A stretch of 64,000 nucleotides of DNA, taken from Burkholderia sp. Ax-1719. GTDB taxonomy: Bacteria > Pseudomonadota > Gammaproteobacteria > Burkholderiales > Burkholderiaceae. Of this stretch, positions 1 to 7,726 are shown piece by piece. Position numbers and translations under genes: made by a program. Positions within the stretch are counted from its first letter, which is position 1, and the number at the start of each line of letters is the position of its first letter. The notes beneath the pieces were generated by a model that made no database searches, was not told the origin of the DNA, and saw nothing but the letters and a program-made list of their open reading frames with translations. The stretch spans positions 1 through 64,000 of the forward strand of contig NZ_VWWJ01000034.1 in NCBI RefSeq assembly GCF_011753055.1, in the 5' to 3' direction.

Positions 1-93
1 TGCGCGGCCACCAGCGCCGCGCGCACCACCGGTCCTCCCTGGCGGCCCGCCTGCATTGCCATGCGGCGCCCATTGATGAGTCGAATACCCACC
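1..93. other. upstream flank of accC, no gene seen
   Basis: These bases precede the accC start. Translation does not give the biotinyl-lipoyl C-terminus expected of AccB, the usual upstream partner, so this looks like an accB-accC spacer or leader cut by the window edge. An in-frame ATG at 61 would add 11 residues to AccC, but they resemble no AccC N-terminus. Confidence 0.5.
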
Positions 94-1461
94 ATGTTTG
101 AAAAAATCCTAATCGCCAATCGTGGCGAAATCGCGCTGCGCATTCAGCGCGCGTGCCGCGAACTCGGCGTCAAGACGGTCGTCGTCTATTCGGAAGCCGA
201 CAAGGAAGCCAAGTACGTGAAGCTCGCCGATGAAGCCGTCTGTATCGGCCCGGCGCCTTCGAACCTGAGCTACCTGAACATGCCGGCGCTGATCAGCGCG
301 GCGGAAGTGACGGACGCCGAGGCGATCCACCCCGGCTACGGCTTCCTGTCGGAAAACGCCGACTTCGCCGAGCGCGTCGAGCAATCGGGCTTCACCTTCA
401 TCGGTCCGCGTCCGGAAACCATCCGCATGATGGGCGACAAGGTCACGGCCAAGCAGACCATGATCAAGACCGGCGTGCCGTGCGTGCCGGGCTCGGAAGG
501 CGCGCTGCCCGATGATCCGAAGGAAATCGTCAAGATCGCGCGCACGATCGGCTACCCGGTCATCATCAAGGCTTCGGGCGGCGGCGGCGGTCGCGGTATG
601 CGCGTGGTGCACACGGAAGCGGCGCTCGTGAACGCGGTCAACATGACGCGTGAAGAAGCGGGCCGCGCCTTCGGCAACCCGCAGGTGTACATGGAGAAGT
701 ACCTGGAGAATCCGCGTCACATCGAGATTCAGGTGCTCTCCGATTCGTTCAAGAACGCCGTGTGGCTCGGCGAGCGTGACTGCTCGATGCAGCGCCGCCA
801 CCAGAAGGTGATCGAGGAAGCGCCGGCGCCGGGCATCGCGCGCCGCCTGCTCGACCGCATCGGCGACCGTTGCGCCGACGCCTGCAAGAAGATGGGCTAT
901 CTGGGCGCGGGCACGTTCGAATTCCTGTACGAAAACGGCGAGTTCTACTTCATCGAAATGAACACGCGCGTGCAGGTCGAGCACCCGGTCACCGAGCAGA
1001 TCACCGGCATCGACATCGTGCAGGAACAGATCCGCATCGCCGCGGGCGAGAAGCTCGCGTTCCGCCAGCGCGATATCCAGCTGAAGGGCCACTCGATCGA
1101 GTGCCGTATCAACGCGGAAGATCCGTTCAAGTTCACGCCGTCGCCGGGCCGTCTGACCTCGTGGCACATGCCGGGCGGTCCTGGCGTGCGCGTCGACTCG
1201 CATGCCTACAATGGCTATTTCGTGCCGCCGAACTATGATTCGATGATCGGCAAGCTGATCACCTATGGCGCGACGCGCGAGCAGGCGATCCAGCGTATGC
1301 GCATCGCGCTGTCGGAAATGGTCGTGGAAGGCATTTCGACCAACATTCCGCTGCACCGCGAACTGATGCTCGATGCCAAGTTCGTCGAAGGCGGCACCAG
1401 CATTCACTACCTCGAAAGCCGTCTGGCCGAGCGTCAGGCTGTGAAGAAGGACGAAGCGTAA
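94..1461 (+). CDS. accC: biotin carboxylase subunit of acetyl-CoA carboxylase
   Basis: This is the ATP-grasp enzyme that carboxylates the biotin of BCCP with bicarbonate and ATP, the first half-reaction of acetyl-CoA carboxylase in fatty-acid synthesis. The 455-residue product matches the family length. Visible motifs are the N-terminal MFEKILIANRGEIALR, HPGYGFLSEN near residue 80, the glycine-rich ATP loop KASGGGGGRGMR near 159-170, and EMNTRVQVEHPVTE near 288-301 with metal-binding Glu and catalytic Arg. The ATG at 94 is preferred over the in-frame ATG at 61 because family members start with MFEKILIANRG. The stop is three bases from prmA, so the two are probably translated from one mRNA. 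Confidence 0.97.
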   Translation: MFEKILIANRGEIALRIQRACRELGVKTVVVYSEADKEAKYVKLADEAVCIGPAPSNLSYLNMPALISAAEVTDAEAIHPGYGFLSENADFAERVEQSGFTFIGPRPETIRMMGDKVTAKQTMIKTGVPCVPGSEGALPDDPKEIVKIARTIGYPVIIKASGGGGGRGMRVVHTEAALVNAVNMTREEAGRAFGNPQVYMEKYLENPRHIEIQVLSDSFKNAVWLGERDCSMQRRHQKVIEEAPAPGIARRLLDRIGDRCADACKKMGYLGAGTFEFLYENGEFYFIEMNTRVQVEHPVTEQITGIDIVQEQIRIAAGEKLAFRQRDIQLKGHSIECRINAEDPFKFTPSPGRLTSWHMPGGPGVRVDSHAYNGYFVPPNYDSMIGKLITYGATREQAIQRMRIALSEMVVEGISTNIPLHRELMLDAKFVEGGTSIHYLESRLAERQAVKKDEA

Positions 1462-1464
1462 TCC

Positions 1465-2361
1465 ATGAGCTACCGGGAACTGATCGTCGAGCTTGAGCGC
1501 GACCGCGCGGAGGAACTCTCCGACGCGCTGCTTGAGCTTGGCGCCCTCTCGGTGTCGGTGGAAGACGCCGACGCCGACACGCCCGACGAGCAGCCGCTCT
1601 TCGGCGAGCCGGGCCTCACGCCCGAGCGCACCGCGTGGCAGCATTCGCGCGTGATCGCTCTGATCGGCGACGATCAGGATCCCGCCGTGCTGCTGGTGGC
1701 CGCGTGCAACGAGATGGGCCTGCCGGAAACGCCGAAGCACCAGCTTCGCGAAGTCGAGGAACAGGACTGGGTGCGTCTGACGCAGTCGCAGTTCGACCCG
1801 ATTCCGATCGGCGAGCGCATCTGGGTCGTGCCCTCGTGGCATGACGCGCCGGACCCGAACGCGCTCGTGCTCGAACTCGATCCGGGCCTGGCCTTCGGCA
1901 CGGGCAGCCATCCCACCACGCGTCTGTGCATGGAATGGCTGGAGCAGAACGTGCAGCCGGAAACGTCGCTGCTCGATTACGGCTGCGGCTCGGGCATCCT
2001 CGCGATTCTCGCGAAGAAGTGCGGCGCGAATCCGGTGATCGGCATCGACATCGACCCGCAGGCGGTCGAATCAGCGCGCCATAACAGCGAACGCAACCAC
2101 GCGGACGTGACTTACGGCCTGCCGGACGATCTCCAGCCGGGCGAATTCGACATCGTCGTGGCCAACATTCTGTCGAATCCGCTCAAGCTGATGGCGTCGA
2201 TGCTGTCGTCGCGCGTGAAGCCGGGTGGACGTATCGCGCTGTCGGGCATTCTGGCCCGTCAGGCCGACGAAGTGGCGCAGGTGTACGCGAAGTGGATCGA
2301 TATCTCGGTCTGGCGCGAACACGAAGGCTGGGTCTGCCTGGCCGGTACGCGCCGCGCGTAA
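1465..2361 (+). CDS. prmA: ribosomal protein L11 methyltransferase
   Basis: PrmA trimethylates ribosomal protein L11 using S-adenosylmethionine in the cytoplasm. The 298-residue product has the N-terminal substrate-recognition part and then a class I methyltransferase core: LDPGLAFGTGSHPTTR, motif I DYGCGSGILAI at about residues 171-181, and VANILSNPL in the catalytic region. It follows accC with a 3-nt gap, the common accC-prmA pairing in proteobacteria. A 7-bp GC-rich stem at 2374-2395 lies after the stop. Confidence 0.96.
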   Translation: MSYRELIVELERDRAEELSDALLELGALSVSVEDADADTPDEQPLFGEPGLTPERTAWQHSRVIALIGDDQDPAVLLVAACNEMGLPETPKHQLREVEEQDWVRLTQSQFDPIPIGERIWVVPSWHDAPDPNALVLELDPGLAFGTGSHPTTRLCMEWLEQNVQPETSLLDYGCGSGILAILAKKCGANPVIGIDIDPQAVESARHNSERNHADVTYGLPDDLQPGEFDIVVANILSNPLKLMASMLSSRVKPGGRIALSGILARQADEVAQVYAKWIDISVWREHEGWVCLAGTRRA

Positions 2362-2373
2362 CGCACCACGAAA

Positions 2374-2395
2374 GCCGCCCGCCCTACGGGGCGGC
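2374..2395 (+). terminator. GC-rich stem-loop after prmA, possible terminator
   Basis: GCCGCCC pairs with GGGCGGC across an 8-nt loop just 12 nt after the prmA stop. There is no U-tract, so intrinsic termination is uncertain; it may only protect the 3' end of the mRNA. Confidence 0.35.
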
Positions 2396-2469
2396 GGCTC
2401 AAGTCGTTAAGCGTCGTGGATTGCCATTAGAATGGCGGGTATCGCCAACCATCCGGGTCCACGGCACAC

Positions 2470-4035
2470 ATGCTCCTGGCCACGCGCTGCCCCTTCTGCG
2501 AAACCGTATTCCGAATCCAGCCGGCGCAGCTCGCCGCGCGCCGCGGCCTCGTGCGCTGCGGCCATTGCCAGGAAGCATTCGACGCAACGGGTAGCCTGTA
2601 CGAGATGCCCGAAGGCGGCGATTTCGCGCTGGCTACGCCAGTTGCGGCCGATATCGCCGCAAGCCTGACGACGCCTGGCGCCGCTGCGGCGGCCACGCAT
2701 GTAACGCACGCCGCACAGCCAATACACACCGAATCCGTTGTAGAGACGCTCAGCGAGACTGAGCCGGACGTGGCGCAGCAGCCGGATTCCGGGCCGACAC
2801 CTGAGCAGGTGTCTGAGCACGAATCTGGGCACGCATCTGAGCCCGAACCCGGGCAGCAACCCGCCGCGCCCGGACACGCTTCGGAAGCCGCGCCGGAAAG
2901 CTTTGCGCAGATTCACGAAGCGGTTGTCGAGCCTGAATCTGCGCCTGAACCCGAGCCCGAGCCAGAACCGGCTCCCGCCCGCCCCGCTCCCCCGCCGAAT
3001 TTCGCCGGAGCCGCCTGGGATCCGTGGGCTCCGTTGCCGGACAGCCACCTCGATCCGAGCCTGCAATACAACGCCGACCACCTGCCGCAGGCGAGCCTCG
3101 CTGCCGCCGCGACCAGCAAGCCGGCGCGCGACGCCGTCATGCGCGTGATTCACGACGACGAACCCACGTTCGCGTCCGAATCCGCCGTCGCGCAGGCCAC
3201 GCCCGAAACACCCGCCGAACCCTTCCCGCCCGCCACGCGCTGGACGCGCGTCGAGCCCGAGCTGATCCCGCCCGAGCCGATCGCTCCGGGCAGCGCGCAT
3301 CCGGGTCCCGCCGAGCCGACGCTTTCGTCGGGGGAAATCGCGCACAACGCGCCGCGCACACCCAGCGCCGATCCCGAACCGGCGCTGCGCCGTTCCACGG
3401 CCGTCACGGCGGCGCCGGCAGCCGGTGTGGCGGCAGTCGCCACACCGGCCACCACACCTGCCGCCACAGCGGCCCCCGCCTTCACCGCGCTCGACCCCAA
3501 CGGCGGCGACGATCCCTTCGCGGTCACCCGTGAAACGCCCGCACGCGCGAAAGGCCATCCGGGCTGGCGCATTGTCGGCTCGCTGCTGGCGCTGGCGCTG
3601 GTCGTGCTGCTGGCATTGCAACTGGTCTGGTGGCAACGCGAAAGCGTGATGGTCTACTGGCCCGCTTCGCAGCCGATCTACCAGCAGGTCTGCGCGCAGC
3701 TTGGCTGCCACGTGAGCCCGCCGCGCGACATCGACGGCCTGCAGGTCCAGCCATCCGATCTGCGCCAGGTGGACGACCCGCATCATCTCGAACTGAAAGT
3801 GCCGCTGCGCAACCGCTTCCAGGTGGCGCTCGCCTACCCGGCGATCGAACTGACGCTGCTCGACCGCCAGAACAACGTGGTGCTGCGTCGCGTGCTCTGG
3901 CCGCAGGACTACGCGCCCCCCGGCACCCGCATCGACGCCGGTCTGCCCGCGCACACCACGCAGACGATGATCGTGCGCCTCGATACCGGCAACGTCATCG
4001 CATCGAATTTCCGCATCGAGATCTTCTATCCGTAG
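2470..4035 (+). CDS. zinc-ribbon and DUF3426 single-pass membrane protein
   Basis: The 521-residue product starts with a zinc ribbon (CPFC near residue 7, CGHC near residue 36) of the MJ0042-type class found at the start of DUF3426 proteins. A long low-complexity Pro/Glu/Ala linker of roughly 300 residues follows, including an alternating E-P run near residue 160. One transmembrane segment lies at about 365-390 (SLLALALVVLLALQLVWW) and a DUF3426 domain fills the last ~130 residues. The layout suggests a cytoplasmic zinc ribbon and a periplasmic C-terminal domain. The function of the family is not established. It sits between prmA and tpx in the same direction. Confidence 0.85.
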   Translation: MLLATRCPFCETVFRIQPAQLAARRGLVRCGHCQEAFDATGSLYEMPEGGDFALATPVAADIAASLTTPGAAAAATHVTHAAQPIHTESVVETLSETEPDVAQQPDSGPTPEQVSEHESGHASEPEPGQQPAAPGHASEAAPESFAQIHEAVVEPESAPEPEPEPEPAPARPAPPPNFAGAAWDPWAPLPDSHLDPSLQYNADHLPQASLAAAATSKPARDAVMRVIHDDEPTFASESAVAQATPETPAEPFPPATRWTRVEPELIPPEPIAPGSAHPGPAEPTLSSGEIAHNAPRTPSADPEPALRRSTAVTAAPAAGVAAVATPATTPAATAAPAFTALDPNGGDDPFAVTRETPARAKGHPGWRIVGSLLALALVVLLALQLVWWQRESVMVYWPASQPIYQQVCAQLGCHVSPPRDIDGLQVQPSDLRQVDDPHHLELKVPLRNRFQVALAYPAIELTLLDRQNNVVLRRVLWPQDYAPPGTRIDAGLPAHTTQTMIVRLDTGNVIASNFRIEIFYP

Positions 4036-4118
4036 CGGCATTCGGTAACCGCGATCTGTAACCGCGCATCCCCGCGCGCGAGCGCGCCGCTCACACGATG
4101 CACGCTCGCGCGCCCCAG

Positions 4119-4139
4119 GCACCCGGCCACGCCGGGTGC
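4119..4139 (+). terminator. stem-loop between the DUF3426 gene and tpx
   Basis: GCACCCGGC and GCCGGGTGC pair perfectly over a 3-nt loop. No T-run follows, so this is a weak terminator or a 5'-leader hairpin of tpx, whose ATG is 38 nt downstream. Confidence 0.35.
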
Positions 4140-4176
4140 GCCACTCACCACAACAGCTTTGAATCCGGAGAGCATC

Positions 4177-4677
4177 ATGAGTCAAGTCACGCTAGGCGGT
4201 AACCCGATCGACGTCGCAGGCACCTTCCCGGCGCCGGGCCAGAAGGCCCCGTCGTTCTCGCTCGTCGGCAAGGATCTGAAGCCCGTCGCCCTCGCCGATT
4301 TCGCCGGCAAGCGCAAGGTCCTGAACATCGTGCCGAGCCTCGACACGCCGACCTGCGCCACCTCGACGCGCAAGTTCAACGAAGCCGCAGCGAACCTCGA
4401 CAACACCGCTGTCGTCGTGATCTCGGGCGACCTGCCGTTCGCAGCCGGCCGCTTCTGCACGACCGAAGGCATCGAAAACGTCGTCACGGCGTCGACCTTC
4501 CGCGGCCATGAGTTCGCGCAAGCCTACGGCGTGGACATCACCAGCGGCCCGCTGACCGGCCTCACGGCGCGCGCCGTGGTCGTGATCGACGCTAACGACA
4601 ACGTCGTGTACGCGGAACGCGTCGGCGAAATCAAGAACGAGCCGAACTACGACGCAGCACTCGCCGCGCTGAAGTAA
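4177..4677 (+). CDS. tpx: thiol peroxidase (Tpx, 2-Cys peroxiredoxin)
   Basis: Tpx reduces hydrogen and alkyl peroxides with electrons from thioredoxin. The 166-residue product has the peroxidatic Cys60 in TPTCATS and the resolving Cys94 in GRFCTTEG, the same numbering as the E. coli enzyme. The ATG at 4177 is chosen because the family begins MSQVTLGGNPI and a CCGGAG Shine-Dalgarno lies 6 nt before it; a TTG at 4159 would add an unsupported six residues. It is probably cytoplasmic or periplasm-associated as in the family; no signal peptide is visible. Confidence 0.96.
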   Translation: MSQVTLGGNPIDVAGTFPAPGQKAPSFSLVGKDLKPVALADFAGKRKVLNIVPSLDTPTCATSTRKFNEAAANLDNTAVVVISGDLPFAAGRFCTTEGIENVVTASTFRGHEFAQAYGVDITSGPLTGLTARAVVVIDANDNVVYAERVGEIKNEPNYDAALAALK

Positions 4678-4779
4678 TCACGGACGGCGGCGCGCGCAGC
4701 GGCTTTGCAAAGACTCATCGAAACGACATCGCCCGCCGCGCCGCCCTCTTTCATCACACGCATCACAGGAATTCCCGCC

Positions 4780-5721
4780 TTGGCTACGCTCATTTGCGGC
4801 TCGCTCGCCTACGACAACATCATGACCTTCGAGGGTCGCTTCCGGGAGCACATCCTGCCCGAGCAGGTGCACATCCTGAACGTGAGCTTCCTCGTGCCGA
4901 CGATGCGCCGCGAATTCGGCGGCTGCGCGGGCAATATCGGCTACTCGCTGCATCTGCTGGGCGGCGACGCGCGCATCATGGGCACGCTCGGCGCCAACGA
5001 CGCGCAGCCCTACATGGACCGCTTCGCCTCGCTCGGCCTGAACACCGCGCACGTGGGCGTGCTGCCCGAAATGTGGTCGGCGCAGGCGATGATCACGACC
5101 GATCTCGAAAACAACCAGATCACCGCGTTCCACCCGGGCGCGATGATGCAATCGCACGTGAACAAGGCAGACGAAGCGCCCGGCATCAAGCTCGGCATCG
5201 TCGCGCCGGACGGCTTCGACGGCATGGTCCAGCACGTGGAGCAACTCGCAGCCGCAAAAATCCCGTTCGTCTTCGATCCGGGTCAAGGTTTGCCGCTGTT
5301 TGACGGTGCGTCGCTGCGTCGCGCGATTGAACTTGCGACCTATCTGACGGTCAACGATTACGAAGCCAATCTTGTCAGCCACCGCACCGGCTGGTCGATC
5401 GAAGAAATGGCCAGCAAGGTGGATGCGCTCATCATCACGCGCGGCGAGCAAGGCTCGCAGATCTACCACGACGGCCAGATCGAAGAGATTCCCGTTGTGC
5501 AGGCCGAACGCGTGCTCGACCCTACCGGTTGCGGCGACGCCTTCCGCGGCGGTCTGCTCTACGGCATCGAGAACAAGCTCGGCTGGGCAACCACCGGGCG
5601 TCTGGCCAGCCTGATGGGCGCGTTCAAGATCGAGCAACAAGGTCCGCAGAACTATGCGCCCACCAAGGCGCAGATCGAGGAACGATTCAAGGCGGCGTTC
5701 GGTTACGAACTGTCGCTCTAA
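4780..5721 (+). CDS. PfkB-family carbohydrate/nucleoside kinase
   Basis: The 313-residue product is a ribokinase-like sugar or adenosine kinase. The first PfkB signature is the Gly-rich GGCAGNIGYSLHLLGG region near residue 47, and the second is DPTGCGDAFRGG, whose Asp253 is the expected catalytic base. The start is read as TTG at 4780 (MATLICGSLAYDN), with AGGA at 4767-4770 nine bases upstream; the longer in-frame version from 4705 adds residues unlike the family. The substrate cannot be told from sequence; adenosine or a sugar is possible. It lies about 100 nt after tpx and may be cotranscribed. Confidence 0.85.
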   Translation: MATLICGSLAYDNIMTFEGRFREHILPEQVHILNVSFLVPTMRREFGGCAGNIGYSLHLLGGDARIMGTLGANDAQPYMDRFASLGLNTAHVGVLPEMWSAQAMITTDLENNQITAFHPGAMMQSHVNKADEAPGIKLGIVAPDGFDGMVQHVEQLAAAKIPFVFDPGQGLPLFDGASLRRAIELATYLTVNDYEANLVSHRTGWSIEEMASKVDALIITRGEQGSQIYHDGQIEEIPVVQAERVLDPTGCGDAFRGGLLYGIENKLGWATTGRLASLMGAFKIEQQGPQNYAPTKAQIEERFKAAFGYELSL

Positions 5722-5779
5722 ACATGTAGCGCAGCGCCGCGGGAACGGCGTGCATTGAAGCGCATTGGAGTTACGGGAA

Positions 5780-6256
5780 ATGAAAACAACAAATCGTCTG
5801 ATTGTGGCCGTCATGATCGCGGGCTCGCTCGCCATGACGGGTTGTGCCTATAACAGCAGTTCCGCCGACGTGTATTCCGCCTCGCAGGCGCAGCGTGAAG
5901 CTACGGTGCGTATGGCCGTGGTCGAAAGCGTGCGTGCGGTGAAGATCAGCTCGAACAACGGCCAGCCTAGCGGTCTGGGCGCGGTCGGCGGCGGCGCGCT
6001 GGGCGCGGTGGCCGGCAGTGCGATCGGCGGCGGCCGCGGTTCGATCGTCACGGGCATCATCGGCGGCATTGCGGGCGCAGTGGCCGGCAATGCGGTCGAG
6101 AACGGCGTGGCGATGCACGACGGCCTCGAAATCACCGTGCGTCTGGATAACGGCGACTATCGCGCCATCACGCAGTCCGCCACTGGCGAAGTATTCCAGG
6201 CGGGCGACCGCGTGCGCCTGCTCTCGAGCGGCGGCGTGACGCGCGTGACGCACTAG
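5780..6256 (+). CDS. glycine-zipper outer-membrane lipoprotein (SlyB/Pcp-like)
   Basis: The 158-residue product starts with a lipoprotein signal peptide ending SLAMTGC, placing the lipidated Cys at residue 22. A dense glycine zipper follows at about residues 66-107 (alternating G-x-x-x-G in ALGAVAGSAIGGG and IIGGIAGAVAGNAVE), typical of the 17-kDa antigen / SlyB / Pcp group. These are outer-membrane lipoproteins involved in envelope integrity; the exact role here is inferred. The ATG at 5780 is used rather than 5765 because it leaves a standard signal peptide. A strong terminator follows at 6366-6399. Confidence 0.88.
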   Translation: MKTTNRLIVAVMIAGSLAMTGCAYNSSSADVYSASQAQREATVRMAVVESVRAVKISSNNGQPSGLGAVGGGALGAVAGSAIGGGRGSIVTGIIGGIAGAVAGNAVENGVAMHDGLEITVRLDNGDYRAITQSATGEVFQAGDRVRLLSSGGVTRVTH

Positions 6257-6365
6257 GCTGTAGCTTGATTCACGCTGGCGTGTGCTCACCGCTCACGTCA
6301 GCAACCGATGACCGGTTTCCCCTGTACCGCAGCGCGGCGCTACGCGCCTAATCTGCGGAACCTCA

Positions 6366-6399
6366 GGCGCATGCTCTCCCCTGTGCATGCGCCTTTTTT
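6366..6399 (+). terminator. intrinsic terminator of the glycine-zipper lipoprotein gene
   Basis: GGCGCATGC and GCATGCGCC form a perfect 9-bp stem with a 10-nt loop, directly followed by six Ts on the + strand. Confidence 0.85.
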
Positions 6400-6471
6400 C
6401 ATGCCTGCGATTGGAGCCTGGCGCATGGGTCCATCGTTTGAGCAGCACGCGCCGATCAAAACACGCAGACG

Positions 6472-6508
6472 AAAAAAATCCCGTCGCGGATAACCCTGCG
6501 ACGGGATT
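6472..6508 (-). terminator. intrinsic terminator of the H1-like histone gene
   Basis: On the minus strand AATCCCGTCGC and GCGACGGGATT form a perfect 11-bp stem with a 10-nt loop, followed by a run of seven Ts in total. It lies about 107 nt beyond the stop codon. Confidence 0.88.
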
Positions 6509-6615
6509 GCAGATCGAGCCTCGCGAGCAAGCCGCCAGGCCCGACCACCGAAGCACGCGTTGTTTAACTGACTCTCGCGTGCTTCGGCTTGTACTGCTTG
6601 TACAGCTCGAACGGC

Positions 6616-7287
6616 TTACGGGCGGCTGCCCGTCGGGAACGGCCATGCAGCAGCCGGGTTCAGAGCCGTCTTCACCGTTGCTGCGGGCGCAGCCGGTTGC
6701 GCAGCAGGAGCCGCAGGCGCAGCAGCGGCAGCCTTCTTCGCAGGCGCCTTGCGGGCAGCCTTCTTCGCAGCGGGCTTCTTGGCAGCAGGCGCGGCCTTCT
6801 TCGCAGGCGCAGCCTTCTTGGCAGCAGCCTTCTTCGCCGGTGCTGCCTTCTTGGCCGGTGCAGCCTTCTTCGCAGCAACCTTCTTCACTGCGACTTTCTT
6901 GGCTGCAACCTTCTTCACTGCGGCCTTCTTCGCCGGTGCTGCCTTCTTCGCGGCAACCTTCTTCACCGCGACTTTCTTGGCTGCAACCTTCTTCACTGCG
7001 GCCTTCTTCGCCGGTGCTGCCTTCTTCGCAGCAACCTTCTTCACGGCGACTTTCTTGGCTGCAACCTTCTTCGCTGCGACCTTCTTGGCCGGTGCTGCCT
7101 TCTTGGCCGGCGCTGCCTTCTTCGCAGCAACCTTCTTCGCCGGTGCTGCCTTCTTCGCAGCAACCTTCTTCACTGCTGCAACTTTCTTCACTGCGGCCTT
7201 CTTCGCCGGAGCAGCAGCAGCCTTCTTCACTGCAACCTTCTTCACTGCGGCTTTCTTGGCCGCCGGTTTCTTCTTGGCAAGTGCCAT
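6616..7287 (-). CDS. H1-like nucleoid protein, Ala/Lys-rich with PAKKA-type repeats
   Basis: The 223-residue product is almost wholly Ala, Lys, Val and Pro in KKVAAKK / KKAAPAKK repeats, like bacterial histone H1 homologues (Bordetella BpH1, chlamydial Hc2). Such proteins bind and compact DNA through their charged tail. No globular domain is visible. A clear Shine-Dalgarno (AAGGAG, 7 nt before ATG) supports the start at 7287. The middle is a 78-bp tandem repeat (6872-7105). The last ~25 residues lose the repeat and end in WPFPTGSRP. It has its own terminator and a long 5' region with stem-loops, so it is probably monocistronic. Confidence 0.9.
   Translation of the reverse strand: MALAKKKPAAKKAAVKKVAVKKAAAAPAKKAAVKKVAAVKKVAAKKAAPAKKVAAKKAAPAKKAAPAKKVAAKKVAAKKVAVKKVAAKKAAPAKKAAVKKVAAKKVAVKKVAAKKAAPAKKAAVKKVAAKKVAVKKVAAKKAAPAKKAAPAKKAAAKKAAPAKKAAPAAKKPAAKKAARKAPAKKAAAAAPAAPAAQPAAPAATVKTALNPAAAWPFPTGSRP
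6872..7105. repeat. 78-bp in-frame tandem repeat in the H1-like gene, about three copies
   Basis: Copies begin at 6872, 6950 and 7028, spaced exactly 78 bp. Each encodes 26 residues built of K-K-V-A-A and A-A-P-A-K-K modules; copies 1 and 2 differ by very few bases and copy 3 diverges towards its end. The length is a multiple of three, so gain or loss of a copy keeps the frame. Confidence 0.9.
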
Positions 7288-7440
7288 TTTTTTCTCCTTC
7301 AGGTTCAGATGAGAGTCAGTTCAAACTACACCCTTCGTCAAAACCCGCTTCCCGCAAACGCTTCTCAGGGCGCACGCTACAAAGCGGGCTATTCATCGGC
7401 GTACGCTGATCCCGCGCGCTTACGCTAATGAATGCGGTAA

Positions 7441-7585
7441 GGCGCGCCGTGTCCAATGACACGGCGCGCCAGGTCTTTCCGGCGTCGGCTACCGACACCG
7501 GGCAACGTTCGTTGAGGGCGCAAGCCACACGGCTCGCGCCTTTTTCCGGGGGGAAGTTTGCCCATCCCTCTGAAGGGTTCGCAAA
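7441..7585 (-). ncRNA. possible structured RNA or 5' leader of the H1-like gene (four stem-loops)
   Basis: Read on the minus strand, four hairpins follow each other. First, TTTGC/GCAAA closes over CCCT/AGGG (7557-7585). Second is a 10-bp stem at 7517-7540. Third is a 10-bp stem with a 3-nt loop at 7479-7501. Fourth is a perfect 13-bp stem with loop ATTG at 7441-7470. In the second and third stems one pair is a G-U wobble on the minus strand but an A-C mismatch on the plus strand, so minus-strand RNA folds better. It could be an sRNA or the leader of the histone mRNA, whose ATG is ~150 nt downstream. I recognise no known RNA family. Confidence 0.4.
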
Positions 7586-7663
7586 GTGCCTTACACGTAG
7601 TTGAGCCGCCAGGGCTCCGGGCACGCTTTGCATCAGGCGTTCCTGCTCCTAATCGTCATGCCG

Positions 7664-7689
7664 GCGAAGGCGCTCGCGTAGCGCCTCGC
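7664..7689 (-). terminator. stem-loop after nrdB, possible terminator
   Basis: GGCGCT/AGCGCC extended by GCGA/TCGC with one bulged base and a 5-nt loop, 38 nt beyond the nrdB stop. There is no U-tract, so it is a weak terminator call. Confidence 0.35.
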
Positions 7690-7726
7690 GGCAACCCCAA
7701 ATGACTGACTGCGCAGTGCGTCCGGG

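Larger units (their letters stand above)
6257..6615. other. convergent intergenic region with two terminators
   Basis: This 359-nt gap lies between the lipoprotein gene (+) and the histone-like gene (-). It holds one terminator for each gene (6366-6399 on +, 6472-6508 on -). I see no further gene; short reading frames here are not supported by codon pattern or ribosome-binding sites. Confidence 0.7.
7288..7726 (-). other. 439-nt gap upstream of the H1-like gene, rich in stem-loops
   Basis: No protein-coding gene is supported here. On the minus strand the region runs from the nrdB 3' end to the H1-like gene start. It contains a stem-loop 38 nt after the nrdB stop (7664-7689) and four closely packed stem-loops at 7441-7585 that are annotated separately. 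No convincing sigma70 promoter was found by eye. Confidence 0.6.

Noticed and set aside
6872..7105. Possible CRISPR array
   Set aside because: The repeats are head-to-tail and coding, with no unique spacers and no cas genes nearby.
6387..7428. Ser/Pro- or Leu/Arg-rich + strand frames over the histone gene
   Set aside because: They are reverse-strand readings of the Ala/Lys repeat and have no own promoter or domain.
7517..7545. Plus-strand terminator (stem followed by TTTTT)
   Set aside because: No plus-strand gene ends here, and the stem has a mismatch on that strand but not on the minus strand.
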